From NCBI GenBank assembly GCA_039105265.1, contig JAPFFF010000007.1, positions 5,518,001 to 5,582,000 of the forward strand: DNA of 64,000 bases. The letters are read 5' to 3'. This DNA comes from Tritrichomonas musculus (taxonomy: Eukaryota; Parabasalia; Tritrichomonadida; Tritrichomonadidae). Under the pieces are notes generated by a model, which saw only the letters and a list, made by a program, of their open reading frames with translations, ran no database searches and was not told where the DNA came from. Positions 50,871 through 61,009 of the stretch are shown here, piece after piece; position 1 is the stretch's first letter; each line of letters begins with the position of its first letter. Both the position numbers and the translations under genes were made by a program.

Positions 50871-51319
50871 TGCTTTTAAGAGTTGCTATAATGCAACTTT
50901 TGTTTTTATTTGTTGTTTATTAAATAAATATTATAAGATAAAATAATTCTTGGTAATTTCCAAGATAATTTTTTTATTACATTCAAAAATTTTTACGAGT
51001 ATGTGCTTTTTTAATAATCGCAATCTTTTGTACTTTAGGAGGAATTAATGATTCCTTGAATTGAATTTGGCTATTAAGTATTAAGACTTGAAAAATAATG
51101 AATGATTTTTGAACATGACTTTTTAGAAATAAATCCACTTTTGCTTTAAGAGTTCAAGTTTTTGTTTAACCATATTGATGATAAATGTATATTTTTACCA
51201 TTTATTATGGGTAAGTAACAAAAGTTTAAGTGTCACTTATCAAATATATGTACTAAAATTGAAGGTTTTTTTGTGACATAAAGTGTCACTTATAGAAATT
51301 AATTTGCCAAAAAATAATC
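50871..51319. other. spacer upstream of the kinase-actin gene
   Basis: 449 bp between tandem genes on the same strand. It contains the paired palindromic AAGTGTCACTTA words close to the next ATG; otherwise A/T-rich. Confidence 0.5.
51228..51292. promoter_or_regulatory. two AAGTGTCACTTA palindromic words
   Basis: An identical 12-mer at 51228-51239 and 51281-51292, 53 bp apart, each nearly palindromic (AAGTG-T-CACTT). They lie 28-92 bases before the ATG of the kinase-actin gene. Duplicated palindromes in this position suggest a dimeric transcription-factor site, but function is only inferred. Confidence 0.4.
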
Positions 51320-53839
51320 ATGGATGATTCAACCAAAAAGGTAATCAGCCTTGATGATTTTGAAATGGTTAGATCAATTGGAAGTGGTGCATTTAGTAAA
51401 GTGTATCTTGTTAAGAAAAAAGAAACAAATACTTACTATGCCGCCAAAGTATTGAATACACCAATTGATGAAGATTCTGATGGAAAGCAAGAAACATTAT
51501 TTATTTACCGTGAAGTTAAGCTAGTTTCTTCCTTAAATCATCCATCAATTCTAGCCTTTATTGGTTATAGTCCAACTGATTTCCGCTCTTTACCATTTCC
51601 TACTTTAATAACTGAATATGCACCAAATGGAACATTAAGAGAAATTATCAAATTAGAATTATCTGGTCTTGCGCCAAAAGGATGGGATGATACTCGAAAA
51701 TTAATTAATATTTATGGTATCGCTGTAGGTTTACAATATTTGCATGAGAATGAAGTTATACATCGAGATTTAAAGCCAGAAAATATTCTCATGGATGAAT
51801 ATTTGTTTCCAAAAATTGCAGATTTTGGATTATCAAAACTTACAAACTCCATTAATCAAAGTGTTAATATTCAATCCCAAATGGGCTATAAAGGTACTCC
51901 TTTATATATGTCGCCAGAAATTTTAATTGAAGAAGAATATTCAAAAGAAGGCGATGTTTATGCTTTTGCAATTATGACATATGAAATTCTAACAGGTAAA
52001 ACGCCTTTCATGGGTTTAAGTTTAGGACAATTAATAAAGAAAGTTGCAATTAATGCAGAAAGACCAGAATTGACAAGCGACATATCTCCACCTTATCAAG
52101 AGCTTCTGCAAAATTGTTGGTCTCAAAACCAAAGTGAGAGACCTAAATTTGAAGATATTGTTGAAGCTTTGAAAACGAATCAAGATTTTATTGCCGATAC
52201 TATAGATGAATCAGAATATTATAATTATATTGATTATATTGAAGAGCATAAATCATCATTCGATATCAATAGCTCAATTCATTATAAAGATTTAATGAAA
52301 AAGAAAGGTAAAAAAACGAAAATTGAACAGGTTTCAATAAATGATGATACTCCTCAAAAAGTTTTAGAAACTACAGATGAAATAGAACAAGAAGATAAGC
52401 AGCAAAAAAAGACGATTCTAGAAACAGATTCTAAAGACAGAGATAGTTTTATAAATCAAGATTTAAAATCAATGACAACTGTAAATATAGATCTAAAAGA
52501 ATTAGAAGAAGAATATTTAAGTAATGCTGAATTAAATGAGGCAGAAATTACTAAAAGATTTAATAAGATAAATTCTTCTTATAAAATTTACAATCCAACG
52601 ATAGGTAGTTTAAACTATGATGTATTTAATAATGGAACTATAGTACTTGATATTGGTTCATGCACGACCAAAATTGGATTTCATTATGATTCACTACCTA
52701 GTGTTATTCCTTCTGTAATTAGTAATAAATGTGATATTGAATCAGAGCATTGGGAAATGGATCAATATGATTTTTATATCGGTAATGAAGCCATTAAAAA
52801 TAATAAATCCCTTTATAAAACAGAACAAATTGTTAAAAACGGTATTGTGGATTGGTCAAATTTAGAGAAATTTTTAGAGCAATGCTTCTTTAAGTATATG
52901 CAATATGATCCTGAAGATCATCCTATTATAGTTGTTCTTCCAAATCGAAGTAATATTGAATACCAATCTAATATTTCAGAAATTTTGTTTGAAACATTCA
53001 ATTCTCCATTTCTAGCTCTGAGATATCCACCAATGCTTGCAATGGCATCATCTTGGAGTGCACATTCAAAAAGTTTGACTGGTTGCACTGTGCATTTTGG
53101 AGAAAATTCAACGGATGTTGATATTCTTGACGAAGGATATCAAATTTATGATGCCTCACAAAGTATTCCAATTGGCGGAAATACTCTTACACGCTTTATT
53201 GTAGATGCATTAAAAGATCGAGAAAAAACTATTCCAAGTAAAGATCTATTTCAAACTGCAATAAACATCAAAGAACGTTATTGTAGAATTGGGCGTTATC
53301 TTTCTCCTACTTTTAAAATGTTTGATTCAAAAAGAGACCAATTTATTGTCAATTATACAGGTGTTTCTACAGAAACAGGGAAACAATTCACTTGTGAAGT
53401 TGGATATGAACGATTTTTAACACCATATTTGTATATCAAGCCAGAAATATCTAATAATAATAATGTTGTTTATTCTTTGCCGGAACTTATTTTCTCAGCA
53501 ATTCATAAAGCACCTTATTTCGACCGAATTAAAATGTATAAAAACATTGTTTTTTATGGCGGCTCATCGAAAATTAAAGGACTAGCTTCTGTAATTCAAA
53601 ATGAACTTCAAGAACTTGTTGATCAAGAAGCTAAACAAATGGCAAAAAAATTTTCAGCTCTCGCATATAGGTATATCGAACCAGCTTTAAATAAAGTAAA
53701 TGTGGTTGAATTTAAGAGGCAGCATATCGCTGAATGGTATGGCGCTTCTATGTATGCTTCTACCTATGGATTTTCAGATCTTTGTATATCTCGTTATGCA
53801 TATTTTGAAAAAAATTGTGATATAAGGGCATTTTTTTAA
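51320..53839 (+). CDS. protein kinase-actin-related protein fusion
   Basis: 839 residues in one uninterrupted frame. Residues about 14-285 form a complete TKL-type kinase: glycine loop IGSGAFSKV (20-28), ATP lysine K43 (YYAAKVL), HRDLKPEN (148-155), DFG (168-170), SPEIL (198 on) and the RPKFEDI end. All catalytic residues are present, so it should be active. After a charged, low-complexity linker (about 290-430), residues about 435-839 are an actin fold. This includes phosphate-1 loop VLDIGSCTTKIGF (D444), YIGNEAIKN, NGIVDWSNLEKFLEQCFF, HPIIVVLPN, SEILFETFNSPFLAL, phosphate-2 loop TVHFGENSTDVDIL, GGNTLTRFIVDAL, IKERYC and FYGGSSKIKGL. The actin-type hydrolytic Asp and Gln are replaced (H592 and Pro), so ATP may be bound but not hydrolysed. 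It could be an actin-filament- or Arp-complex-associated kinase. Neither half alone is unusual, but I know of no such fusion. Confidence 0.9.
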   Translation: MDDSTKKVISLDDFEMVRSIGSGAFSKVYLVKKKETNTYYAAKVLNTPIDEDSDGKQETLFIYREVKLVSSLNHPSILAFIGYSPTDFRSLPFPTLITEYAPNGTLREIIKLELSGLAPKGWDDTRKLINIYGIAVGLQYLHENEVIHRDLKPENILMDEYLFPKIADFGLSKLTNSINQSVNIQSQMGYKGTPLYMSPEILIEEEYSKEGDVYAFAIMTYEILTGKTPFMGLSLGQLIKKVAINAERPELTSDISPPYQELLQNCWSQNQSERPKFEDIVEALKTNQDFIADTIDESEYYNYIDYIEEHKSSFDINSSIHYKDLMKKKGKKTKIEQVSINDDTPQKVLETTDEIEQEDKQQKKTILETDSKDRDSFINQDLKSMTTVNIDLKELEEEYLSNAELNEAEITKRFNKINSSYKIYNPTIGSLNYDVFNNGTIVLDIGSCTTKIGFHYDSLPSVIPSVISNKCDIESEHWEMDQYDFYIGNEAIKNNKSLYKTEQIVKNGIVDWSNLEKFLEQCFFKYMQYDPEDHPIIVVLPNRSNIEYQSNISEILFETFNSPFLALRYPPMLAMASSWSAHSKSLTGCTVHFGENSTDVDILDEGYQIYDASQSIPIGGNTLTRFIVDALKDREKTIPSKDLFQTAINIKERYCRIGRYLSPTFKMFDSKRDQFIVNYTGVSTETGKQFTCEVGYERFLTPYLYIKPEISNNNNVVYSLPELIFSAIHKAPYFDRIKMYKNIVFYGGSSKIKGLASVIQNELQELVDQEAKQMAKKFSALAYRYIEPALNKVNVVEFKRQHIAEWYGASMYASTYGFSDLCISRYAYFEKNCDIRAFF

Positions 53840-54539
53840 TTTAATTAAATAATGGCTTGAAAATGCTATTTTTATTTTTATTTTGGTCAGATATATTTTT
53901 GGTAATATTTTAGGGTAAACCTTTGAAAGGTCACCCCAAAATATTAACCCGACCACAATTTTTTTTTAGGTCACTACCCAAAAAAAAAAAAAAAAAAAGA
54001 TATAAACTTAAATTCAAATGCCAGCCCAAGCTTTTTTTCTCTCAATTTATTTGACAAAAAAAAATATTCATTTCAATTTTAATAAGCTTTATTATTTCTT
54101 TTCAAAATAATCTTTAATATTTTTGATTTTTCATAAAAATTTTTGATCAAGGATCAATTCAGTATGCAGACATTTTCATAAGATTTCGCCAATAACTTAA
54201 CTCGACTGTGTCTTTTATTGCTTTTGGTGAGTAGTATATGTATGTTCGTATTGGTGGTCGAATAATTTTTCTAGGTCTCCCAATACCAGGAACCAAGCTC
54301 AAAACCTCATTTTGAAAATTAACGAAAAACTTATCCACAGGGTTTAAATTTTAATTAGCCTTCATAATCTGTTGTAGAACAAGGCCTGTCATAAATCGCT
54401 AAACACTCATTTTAAAATTTATTTCAAAGTTAATTTGGGATTTAATTTTTAAATAAGGGCTCCAGAGTGAATCTGAGAACAAGTTATAAAATTTTAATTT
54501 TTTCAAACTAATTTTTTTCCACTTTTTTATTTTTGATAA
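53840..54539. other. spacer, probably including the Polinton left end
   Basis: 700 bp between the kinase-actin stop and the first Polinton gene. It contains an A run (about 53981-53998) and an unusual less AT-rich stretch 54180-54480. The Polinton left terminal inverted repeat presumably begins here, but its partner lies beyond the window, so the exact end cannot be placed. Confidence 0.5.
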
Positions 54540-57500
54540 ATGGCTTTCAACCAAAATTCATTTATTGATTTTACTAATAACGATATTGTTGAATCTATTA
54601 ATAATATTAATCAAGGACTTAATGAAAATCTTGAAATTGCAGATACTCGTCGATATCGAGGAGGTGCTAAATTACGAAATATCAAAACATTATGTACATA
54701 TCTAAATCAACATAACGCTCAAGAAATAATTAATCCTGATTTCAAAGATGATAATGAATTTGAAGAAGGTCTTGATAACTTCATTATTCATGAACAAGAA
54801 CGTCACAAACAATTATTAAATGAATCTTATGAACGAAATTATGAAAACATATCAAAACGTGAATCATTTTATGATGATGAACAACCAAATGAAACTGATA
54901 TTCACTATTTTAATGAACAACAATCTCAAATCAATCAAGAATATCAGAATCAACGAAATGAACAAAATTATGATGAAAATATTGCAAATCGTGAAACATT
55001 TTATGATGAACAACCAAATGAATCTGATGTTGAATACTTTGAACAAGAGCAAAATAAAATTAAACGACATTATGAAATCGAAGATGCAATTAAACGTGCA
55101 AATGAAGCAGTTGACAATGCAATTCAATTAATCAAACAATATAATAAACAAGAGAATCTCAAGAAAATTGAACCAAAACTCATTAAAGATAAATCCCATT
55201 TACTTGAATATTACATTCCTGAAAACGAAGAATTATATGAATATCTTGATAAATTCAATAACAAATTTAAATCAAAACACAATGATTATCTTATGATTAA
55301 TGAACCACATGATTTTGATAAGGCTGTTAATGCTTGGAAACATTATAACAACTATCCCGAAACAAATATTGCTCAGAAACAATTCGATGGTTCCCCAATT
55401 GTTATTTATTATTTCAATCAAATCTCATCATTAAATCAAATCTTCGAATCATTACAACAAGTTTTTGATACTGAACTCAAACCATTCAAAATTCATTTTC
55501 AAATATCTGGTGTATTTGAATCTCCTACAGTTAATTTTGGTGAAGATTCTAAAGATTCTGATGAAAATAAATATGAATATGAGGCTCGTGAAATCAAATG
55601 GAGAAACTTTAAAGAATCAATTCCAATTATTGTAAATTCAATTCAGGACCTTGATTATGTTAAAATGTATATTGAATCAAATCTCCATTCATATGAAACA
55701 TCAACTTCATCAACTAAATTAACAATCGTTGGTTCAATTTCATTTACTGTCTCACGAATGCGAAAGGTTACTGGACATATCAAGGAACTACCAGAAGAAT
55801 TCATCAAAAACGATTTTATTATATCTTACAATGAAGATGATAAATTATGTTTCTATCGATTTTTAGCAATCTGTTTGAGTGATATCATAATTGTAAATAA
55901 TGTTGAAATACATAAACTTGCAGACACTCAAAAATATCGAGTACAAGATAGAACTAAGGTTGCTAAAAAAATACTTCTCAAAGAACATAATATTGAATAT
56001 AACACCAAAATTCCAAAACAAGGATTAAATATTCTCAAAGAATTCAAAGGTGTAACGATGGAACAAATGGAAGAATTGGCTAAAAAGCATCATCTAAATA
56101 TCAATATATATGAATTTACTAAAACCGATAATTCTTCCTATTATGACTTATCTGAACAATGGTTTTTCGATAAATCTTATCCAACTCATTCTGCATTACT
56201 TTTCTCGAAAGACCAAATAATTCATATCATGTACATTAAGAATCCTGAAAAACTAACTCAAATACATATTTGCCCAAAATGTCATTCATACACTCATCGA
56301 GGAGCTGAAAACCTACATCGATTTGAATCTCATGTCAAACATTGTGATGGTGTCTTCAAGAAGAACTTTATTCCAAACAAGGAACCACTTCCATTCTGTC
56401 CACATATCTTAAACAATCCAGTTTATGAATATTGTTTGGCATACGATTTAGAATGGAAACCTAACATTTATTATATGACATACGATTTTGAAACGATGGA
56501 ACAATCAGTTAACAAATCGATTTCTGATTCAACTGTAATCAATTCACGTTTAATACCTCTTTCTGTTGCTTCATGTGTTAAATTATCTTCAGGATTAATT
56601 ACAAAACATTTCTCATTAAGGGATTCTGAAGAATTTATTCCAGAATGGATTTCATGGTTGTTCGAACAATCGATGGAAGTACTGAATGATAAAATCGTTT
56701 ATGACAAATCGTTCCTCCCTGCTGATAAAATTTATGATATTGATACAAATATTTATACCATAACCGTTTTCGGATTTAATTCATCAAGATTTGATTCTAA
56801 TTTGTTCAAGAAATATCTTAATTACTCACACTGGAAAGTTGAATCAAATTCATTAATTGGAACAATATCTTCATTAAAACAATTCATTCTCGTTTCAGAC
56901 CATCTTCCAACAAAATTACGATTTATTGATGCTCAATCATTTGTTGCTGGAGGTACATTAAAACAATTTGGTATCGATTTTGGTGGTGAAACTAATTCTG
57001 TGAAAGGTGTTTTCCCATATGAGGCTGTCAATTCATCAAACTACAATGAAGTATTATCTAAATCTGAACCATTTTCATACAACGACTTTGACAGCTATCT
57101 CAACCAAAAAAATCCACTCTCAAAATCTGATTACCAAATATATCTCGAAGATGCTAAAAACTATAAAACACGATGGGATTACTTGCTTGCTTATAATGAC
57201 AATGATGTTGAAATGATGATTAAACCAATTGACAATTTAATTCAACTCAATGCTCAATACAAAGTTGATTTGATATCCAATTTATCATTATCTAAGAATG
57301 CATCTTGTATAAAATATGCTTTGGCATACAAGGATTTCAATCCTCATGAAAATTATAATCCTATACATAAATACAACGAATTCATTCCAAACCCTAAATG
57401 GTGGCAATTCAAATGTGAAAATTATTACAAACAAGATGAACGATACAATCTTACTCATAATCCTAAACGAGACTTATCAAAATGTGTTTCGTCCAATGAT

Positions 57501-59303
57501 TACAAAGAATTTCTCAAACTTTACAATGACCCAATCAAGGGTAAATGTCATCTTTGTAAAGAACATTTCACATATCAAAACAAACCAACTCTTGATAGAA
57601 TTAACAATGAAATTGGACATGAATTTTCAAATTGTTTGTTGGCTTGTGCTGAATGTAATAAACTTCGAAAACGAGATGACCCAAAAATAACAGCATTGAG
57701 AATTCAATTAAAAAAATATTGCAAACTACATCATCTTCCAACTTTGATAAATAATGAAGATGAATATTATACAATTCGTAATGCAATTGCTGGTGGATTA
57801 TCAAATGTAATGCATCGTGTTAACATCAAAGGTGAAACTCATATCAACAAATTCCGTTACGACGGAATTAATAACAAGGTAATCTCTTATGAAACTCAAA
57901 ACGTTCAAACACATATTCTTGGAATTGATTTCAATTCACTTTATCCTTCATCATTTTCATCAAATCCACATCCATTTATTAAATACCATGGAGGAATTAT
58001 GTTCATGCCAGGTGCTTTCATTCGAAGGATTGAAGCAAAGGATAAACAATCTCGAGAACGTTGTATGAAAATCATAACTTCAAAATCACGTTTTTCAAAT
58101 AAACCAAATTATGTTTTCTATGCTGTTGTGAAACTATCTTGTTCCAAATCAAAAATCAATTATTTCATTAATTTCCCACCAGTATTTCGAAACATTAATA
58201 TCACAAATAATGAAGAAACAATTGGTTCATACATGTACAATTACATGAAATCAAACAATTTAAATTCAATCGATAAGGAAGAACGTAAATTAACAATGTT
58301 GCTTGACACAAATGGGGAATACATGGTTTTCTCAAATTATTACCTTTGGTTTCTTCTAGACCATGGATTGGTAATCGATGATGTCAAATCCGTTTCACAA
58401 TATGAATGTCACACTGGATTCAATCAATTTGTTAATGAATTTATGAAAAAACGTCAAGATATCATATCTGGAAAGGAACATGGTAACGAAAAATTTTATA
58501 AAATCTCAATGAATGGTTCTTATGGATATGATGGAATGAATACTGAGAAGTTCTCTAAAATCAAAATTTGTGATGCGAATAAGGCTTACCAATCAATTAT
58601 ATCACAAACTTATATGGGTGGTGCTCAACTAAATGATAACACATTTATGATACAACATTCTCCTAAATCATATCATTGCACAACTTGTTTACAAGAATCA
58701 CTTTGGACACTTGATAATGCTAAATTCTGGTATTTAACATTCTATTACGATTTTATGAACAAATGCTTGGACATGGAACGTTTACATTTTATTGAATGTG
58801 ACAGCGATAGTCTTTATGTTGCTGTTTCAGGTAACCCAAATGAACCCCCAACTCAATTATTTGATTATGTTATCAAAAACAAAGAATTCTATGACAAACA
58901 TGTTTACAAATTCATGCCAAACCCAAACATCAATACAATCGAAGATGAAAAAAAGATTCTTGGTTGTGCAATTGAACGAATTGGGGATAATATGATTGCT
59001 CTTGCCCCCAAATGTTATACCATATTCAATTCAAATCAAAATGTGAAAGCAATGAAACTCAAAGGGGTTTCACTCAAAAAGAATAATATTAAATATTCTG
59101 ACTATCAGAATATAATAACAAATGGAAATGTCAAACAAGGAAAGAATATCAATCTCCAAATACAAAGCAATCAAATGTCCAAACTCACGATAAACAAGAA
59201 CGCATTAACTGGACAACACACAAAAATGATTGTTCTCGAAAATCAATCTTGTGCTCCTTTCGTTACAGGATTAACTGCTAATGATTACATCATTCAAAAC
59301 TAA
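54540..59303 (+). CDS. Polinton family-B DNA polymerase with HNH-like insert
   Basis: 1587 residues. The N-terminal third (1-600) is repeat-like and charged (two FYDDEQPNE/FYDEQPNE repeats), then a CFYRFLAICLSD segment and a CPKC...H...H..C zinc-finger-like motif (about 580-620) seen in transposon polymerases. An exonuclease motif YDFETME lies at about 648. The polymerase carries motif A GIDFNSLYPSS (D1130), motif B KISMNGSYGYDGMN (about 1320) and motif C ECDSDSLYVAV (D1421, D1423). Between exonuclease and polymerase motif A is an HNH-like module: C1003 and C1006 (CHLC), TLDRINNEIGHEFSNCLLAC and CAECNKLRKRDD. The enzyme would copy the element by protein-primed synthesis. Confidence 0.9.
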   Translation: MAFNQNSFIDFTNNDIVESINNINQGLNENLEIADTRRYRGGAKLRNIKTLCTYLNQHNAQEIINPDFKDDNEFEEGLDNFIIHEQERHKQLLNESYERNYENISKRESFYDDEQPNETDIHYFNEQQSQINQEYQNQRNEQNYDENIANRETFYDEQPNESDVEYFEQEQNKIKRHYEIEDAIKRANEAVDNAIQLIKQYNKQENLKKIEPKLIKDKSHLLEYYIPENEELYEYLDKFNNKFKSKHNDYLMINEPHDFDKAVNAWKHYNNYPETNIAQKQFDGSPIVIYYFNQISSLNQIFESLQQVFDTELKPFKIHFQISGVFESPTVNFGEDSKDSDENKYEYEAREIKWRNFKESIPIIVNSIQDLDYVKMYIESNLHSYETSTSSTKLTIVGSISFTVSRMRKVTGHIKELPEEFIKNDFIISYNEDDKLCFYRFLAICLSDIIIVNNVEIHKLADTQKYRVQDRTKVAKKILLKEHNIEYNTKIPKQGLNILKEFKGVTMEQMEELAKKHHLNINIYEFTKTDNSSYYDLSEQWFFDKSYPTHSALLFSKDQIIHIMYIKNPEKLTQIHICPKCHSYTHRGAENLHRFESHVKHCDGVFKKNFIPNKEPLPFCPHILNNPVYEYCLAYDLEWKPNIYYMTYDFETMEQSVNKSISDSTVINSRLIPLSVASCVKLSSGLITKHFSLRDSEEFIPEWISWLFEQSMEVLNDKIVYDKSFLPADKIYDIDTNIYTITVFGFNSSRFDSNLFKKYLNYSHWKVESNSLIGTISSLKQFILVSDHLPTKLRFIDAQSFVAGGTLKQFGIDFGGETNSVKGVFPYEAVNSSNYNEVLSKSEPFSYNDFDSYLNQKNPLSKSDYQIYLEDAKNYKTRWDYLLAYNDNDVEMMIKPIDNLIQLNAQYKVDLISNLSLSKNASCIKYALAYKDFNPHENYNPIHKYNEFIPNPKWWQFKCENYYKQDERYNLTHNPKRDLSKCVSSNDYKEFLKLYNDPIKGKCHLCKEHFTYQNKPTLDRINNEIGHEFSNCLLACAECNKLRKRDDPKITALRIQLKKYCKLHHLPTLINNEDEYYTIRNAIAGGLSNVMHRVNIKGETHINKFRYDGINNKVISYETQNVQTHILGIDFNSLYPSSFSSNPHPFIKYHGGIMFMPGAFIRRIEAKDKQSRERCMKIITSKSRFSNKPNYVFYAVVKLSCSKSKINYFINFPPVFRNINITNNEETIGSYMYNYMKSNNLNSIDKEERKLTMLLDTNGEYMVFSNYYLWFLLDHGLVIDDVKSVSQYECHTGFNQFVNEFMKKRQDIISGKEHGNEKFYKISMNGSYGYDGMNTEKFSKIKICDANKAYQSIISQTYMGGAQLNDNTFMIQHSPKSYHCTTCLQESLWTLDNAKFWYLTFYYDFMNKCLDMERLHFIECDSDSLYVAVSGNPNEPPTQLFDYVIKNKEFYDKHVYKFMPNPNINTIEDEKKILGCAIERIGDNMIALAPKCYTIFNSNQNVKAMKLKGVSLKKNNIKYSDYQNIITNGNVKQGKNINLQIQSNQMSKLTINKNALTGQHTKMIVLENQSCAPFVTGLTANDYIIQN

Positions 59304-59353
59304 TTTTTTTAAAAAAATTTTTTTATTTATTTTTTATCAGATTTTAAGGTGAC

Positions 59354-60106
59354 ATGTCTAAAACCAGATGGAATACTCAATTGGTTGCTGCTGAATTGAA
59401 AAAAGAGAACTGTATATTAAAATCTGAATACATTAATTCAAAAACCCGAATAACATATACTTTTGAAGGAAATGAATATTCAGTTCGTATACATGATTGG
59501 TTAAATAAAAAAAGACCATCTCGACCACATTTAACTGGTGGTAATCGAATTACTAAACCACATAACAAATGGAATAATGAAAAAGTAAATGAATTATTAC
59601 AAAAAGATGGATGTGAATTAGCTGATGAATATCGAAGTACAAAACAAAGATTTCGATACAAATATAATAATTCATTTTATTGGACAACTTTAGATGATTG
59701 GATTCATCATCAATCAAGACCTCATTTATATATAATTCAATATGAACAACGATTTCGTGAATTCTTAGAAGAAAATCATTATAAATTTCAAACTCAATAT
59801 TCATTTGATGATTTAAAGAGTGAACGTAATTATAAATTGAGATTTGATTTCTACTTGGTTGATTATAATTTGTTAGTTGAAATCGATGATAGGTCTCATC
59901 TCGAAGATGAAAATCAAATCACAAATGGAAAATTGAAAAACGAATATTGTATTAAACATAAACTCAAATTACTTAGAATTGATGAATCTGTTGATAAAGA
60001 TGAATTTCAAAAAGCGATTGAAACAATTAATGAAAATGACATTTACATATTTAAATATGGACGATTATACAGAAATTACAATGGAATAAATAAGAATTCA
60101 ATTTAA
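59354..60106 (+). CDS. PD-(D/E)xK endonuclease-like Polinton protein
   Basis: 250 residues. Two similar N-terminal modules (about 18-60, ILKSEYINSKTRITYTFEG, and 85-130, ELADEYRSTKQRFRYKYNN) resemble DNA-binding units that accompany small nucleases. The C-terminal part has the VSR/DUF559-like core RFDFYLVDYNLLVEIDDRSH followed by KHKLKLLRID, i.e. a D-x(n)-E-x-D nuclease signature. Likely a DNA nuclease of the element; the role (homing, recombination or host-DNA cutting) is unknown. Same strand as and 50 bp downstream of the polymerase. Confidence 0.6.
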   Translation: MSKTRWNTQLVAAELKKENCILKSEYINSKTRITYTFEGNEYSVRIHDWLNKKRPSRPHLTGGNRITKPHNKWNNEKVNELLQKDGCELADEYRSTKQRFRYKYNNSFYWTTLDDWIHHQSRPHLYIIQYEQRFREFLEENHYKFQTQYSFDDLKSERNYKLRFDFYLVDYNLLVEIDDRSHLEDENQITNGKLKNEYCIKHKLKLLRIDESVDKDEFQKAIETINENDIYIFKYGRLYRNYNGINKNSI

Positions 60107-60164
60107 CTTTCCAAAATTAATTTTTCAAATTTAATTTTTTATTAATTTTTTTTCTTATTCAAAA

Positions 60165-60929
60165 ATGAACACAATTGTTACACCAATCAATGATGAATAC
60201 GAATTCATTCAATACAATGAACAACTTCGAATCATTCATTCAATTTCTGATGACATGTTTCAAATCAAATCTATTATTAATTCATGTCATTCTAATAAAG
60301 AACCACGTAAATGGTTTGATAATCAATCTACACAAGAAATTTTGAATGAATTAATGGGTTCCGGAGAAATCTCCGGTACCGAAGATTTATATCAAAAACG
60401 CGAAAATGTTCCAAACGAATTGAAAGGTTACTATGTTCATAAATTATTGGTAAACCATGTTGCAATGTGGGCTTCATCAAGGTATTCAATTTATATATTT
60501 AAACTTCTTGATTCATACTTTGAACAACAACGAATTCAATTACAAAATCACATTAATGAAAAGCAAGAACAAATTGAAAACTTAACATTACGTGCTGTAC
60601 CTGAAGGAAGACAATTTGATTATGTTTTCTTCATTTGGCGAGAATCAATTCCAGATTCAATAACTCGTTGTAAATTACATCTTGTTCGAAGGCACATCGA
60701 TTCGTTTTCAAAAATGCGAAATCACTTCGATAATCCAGATGAAAACTGGTTTTACCGAGATAATTTACCAGTTTCAATGACATGTAATCGTGATATCAAA
60801 AATATAATTCGTGAGAACTTCAATGAAAATGAAATGTTAATTGATAATTGTGTCATTTATGCACAAGTTGATTTGTTAGAACAATTATATGATTTAATTA
60901 CGTTATACTTTACAGAATTCCAAGAATAA
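60165..60929 (+). CDS. KilA-N domain protein
   Basis: 254 residues. Residues about 35-115 have the KilA-N pattern (PRKWFDNQSTQEIL, NELKGYYVHKLLVNHVAMWA, FKLLDSYFEQQ), a DNA-binding domain widespread in large DNA viruses and phages. A coiled coil follows, and a C-terminal module (DYVFFIWRESIPDSITRCKL, RRHIDSFSKMRNHF) resembles the DUF3627-type tail found in viral KilA-N proteins. Probably a DNA-binding regulator of the element. Confidence 0.7.
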   Translation: MNTIVTPINDEYEFIQYNEQLRIIHSISDDMFQIKSIINSCHSNKEPRKWFDNQSTQEILNELMGSGEISGTEDLYQKRENVPNELKGYYVHKLLVNHVAMWASSRYSIYIFKLLDSYFEQQRIQLQNHINEKQEQIENLTLRAVPEGRQFDYVFFIWRESIPDSITRCKLHLVRRHIDSFSKMRNHFDNPDENWFYRDNLPVSMTCNRDIKNIIRENFNENEMLIDNCVIYAQVDLLEQLYDLITLYFTEFQE

Positions 60930-61009
60930 ATTGATTAAATTATTTTTTTGTCATCTTTTCAAAAATCATTTTTTAAAATTTATTTTCAAATTTTTTATTT
61001 TGTAATCAA

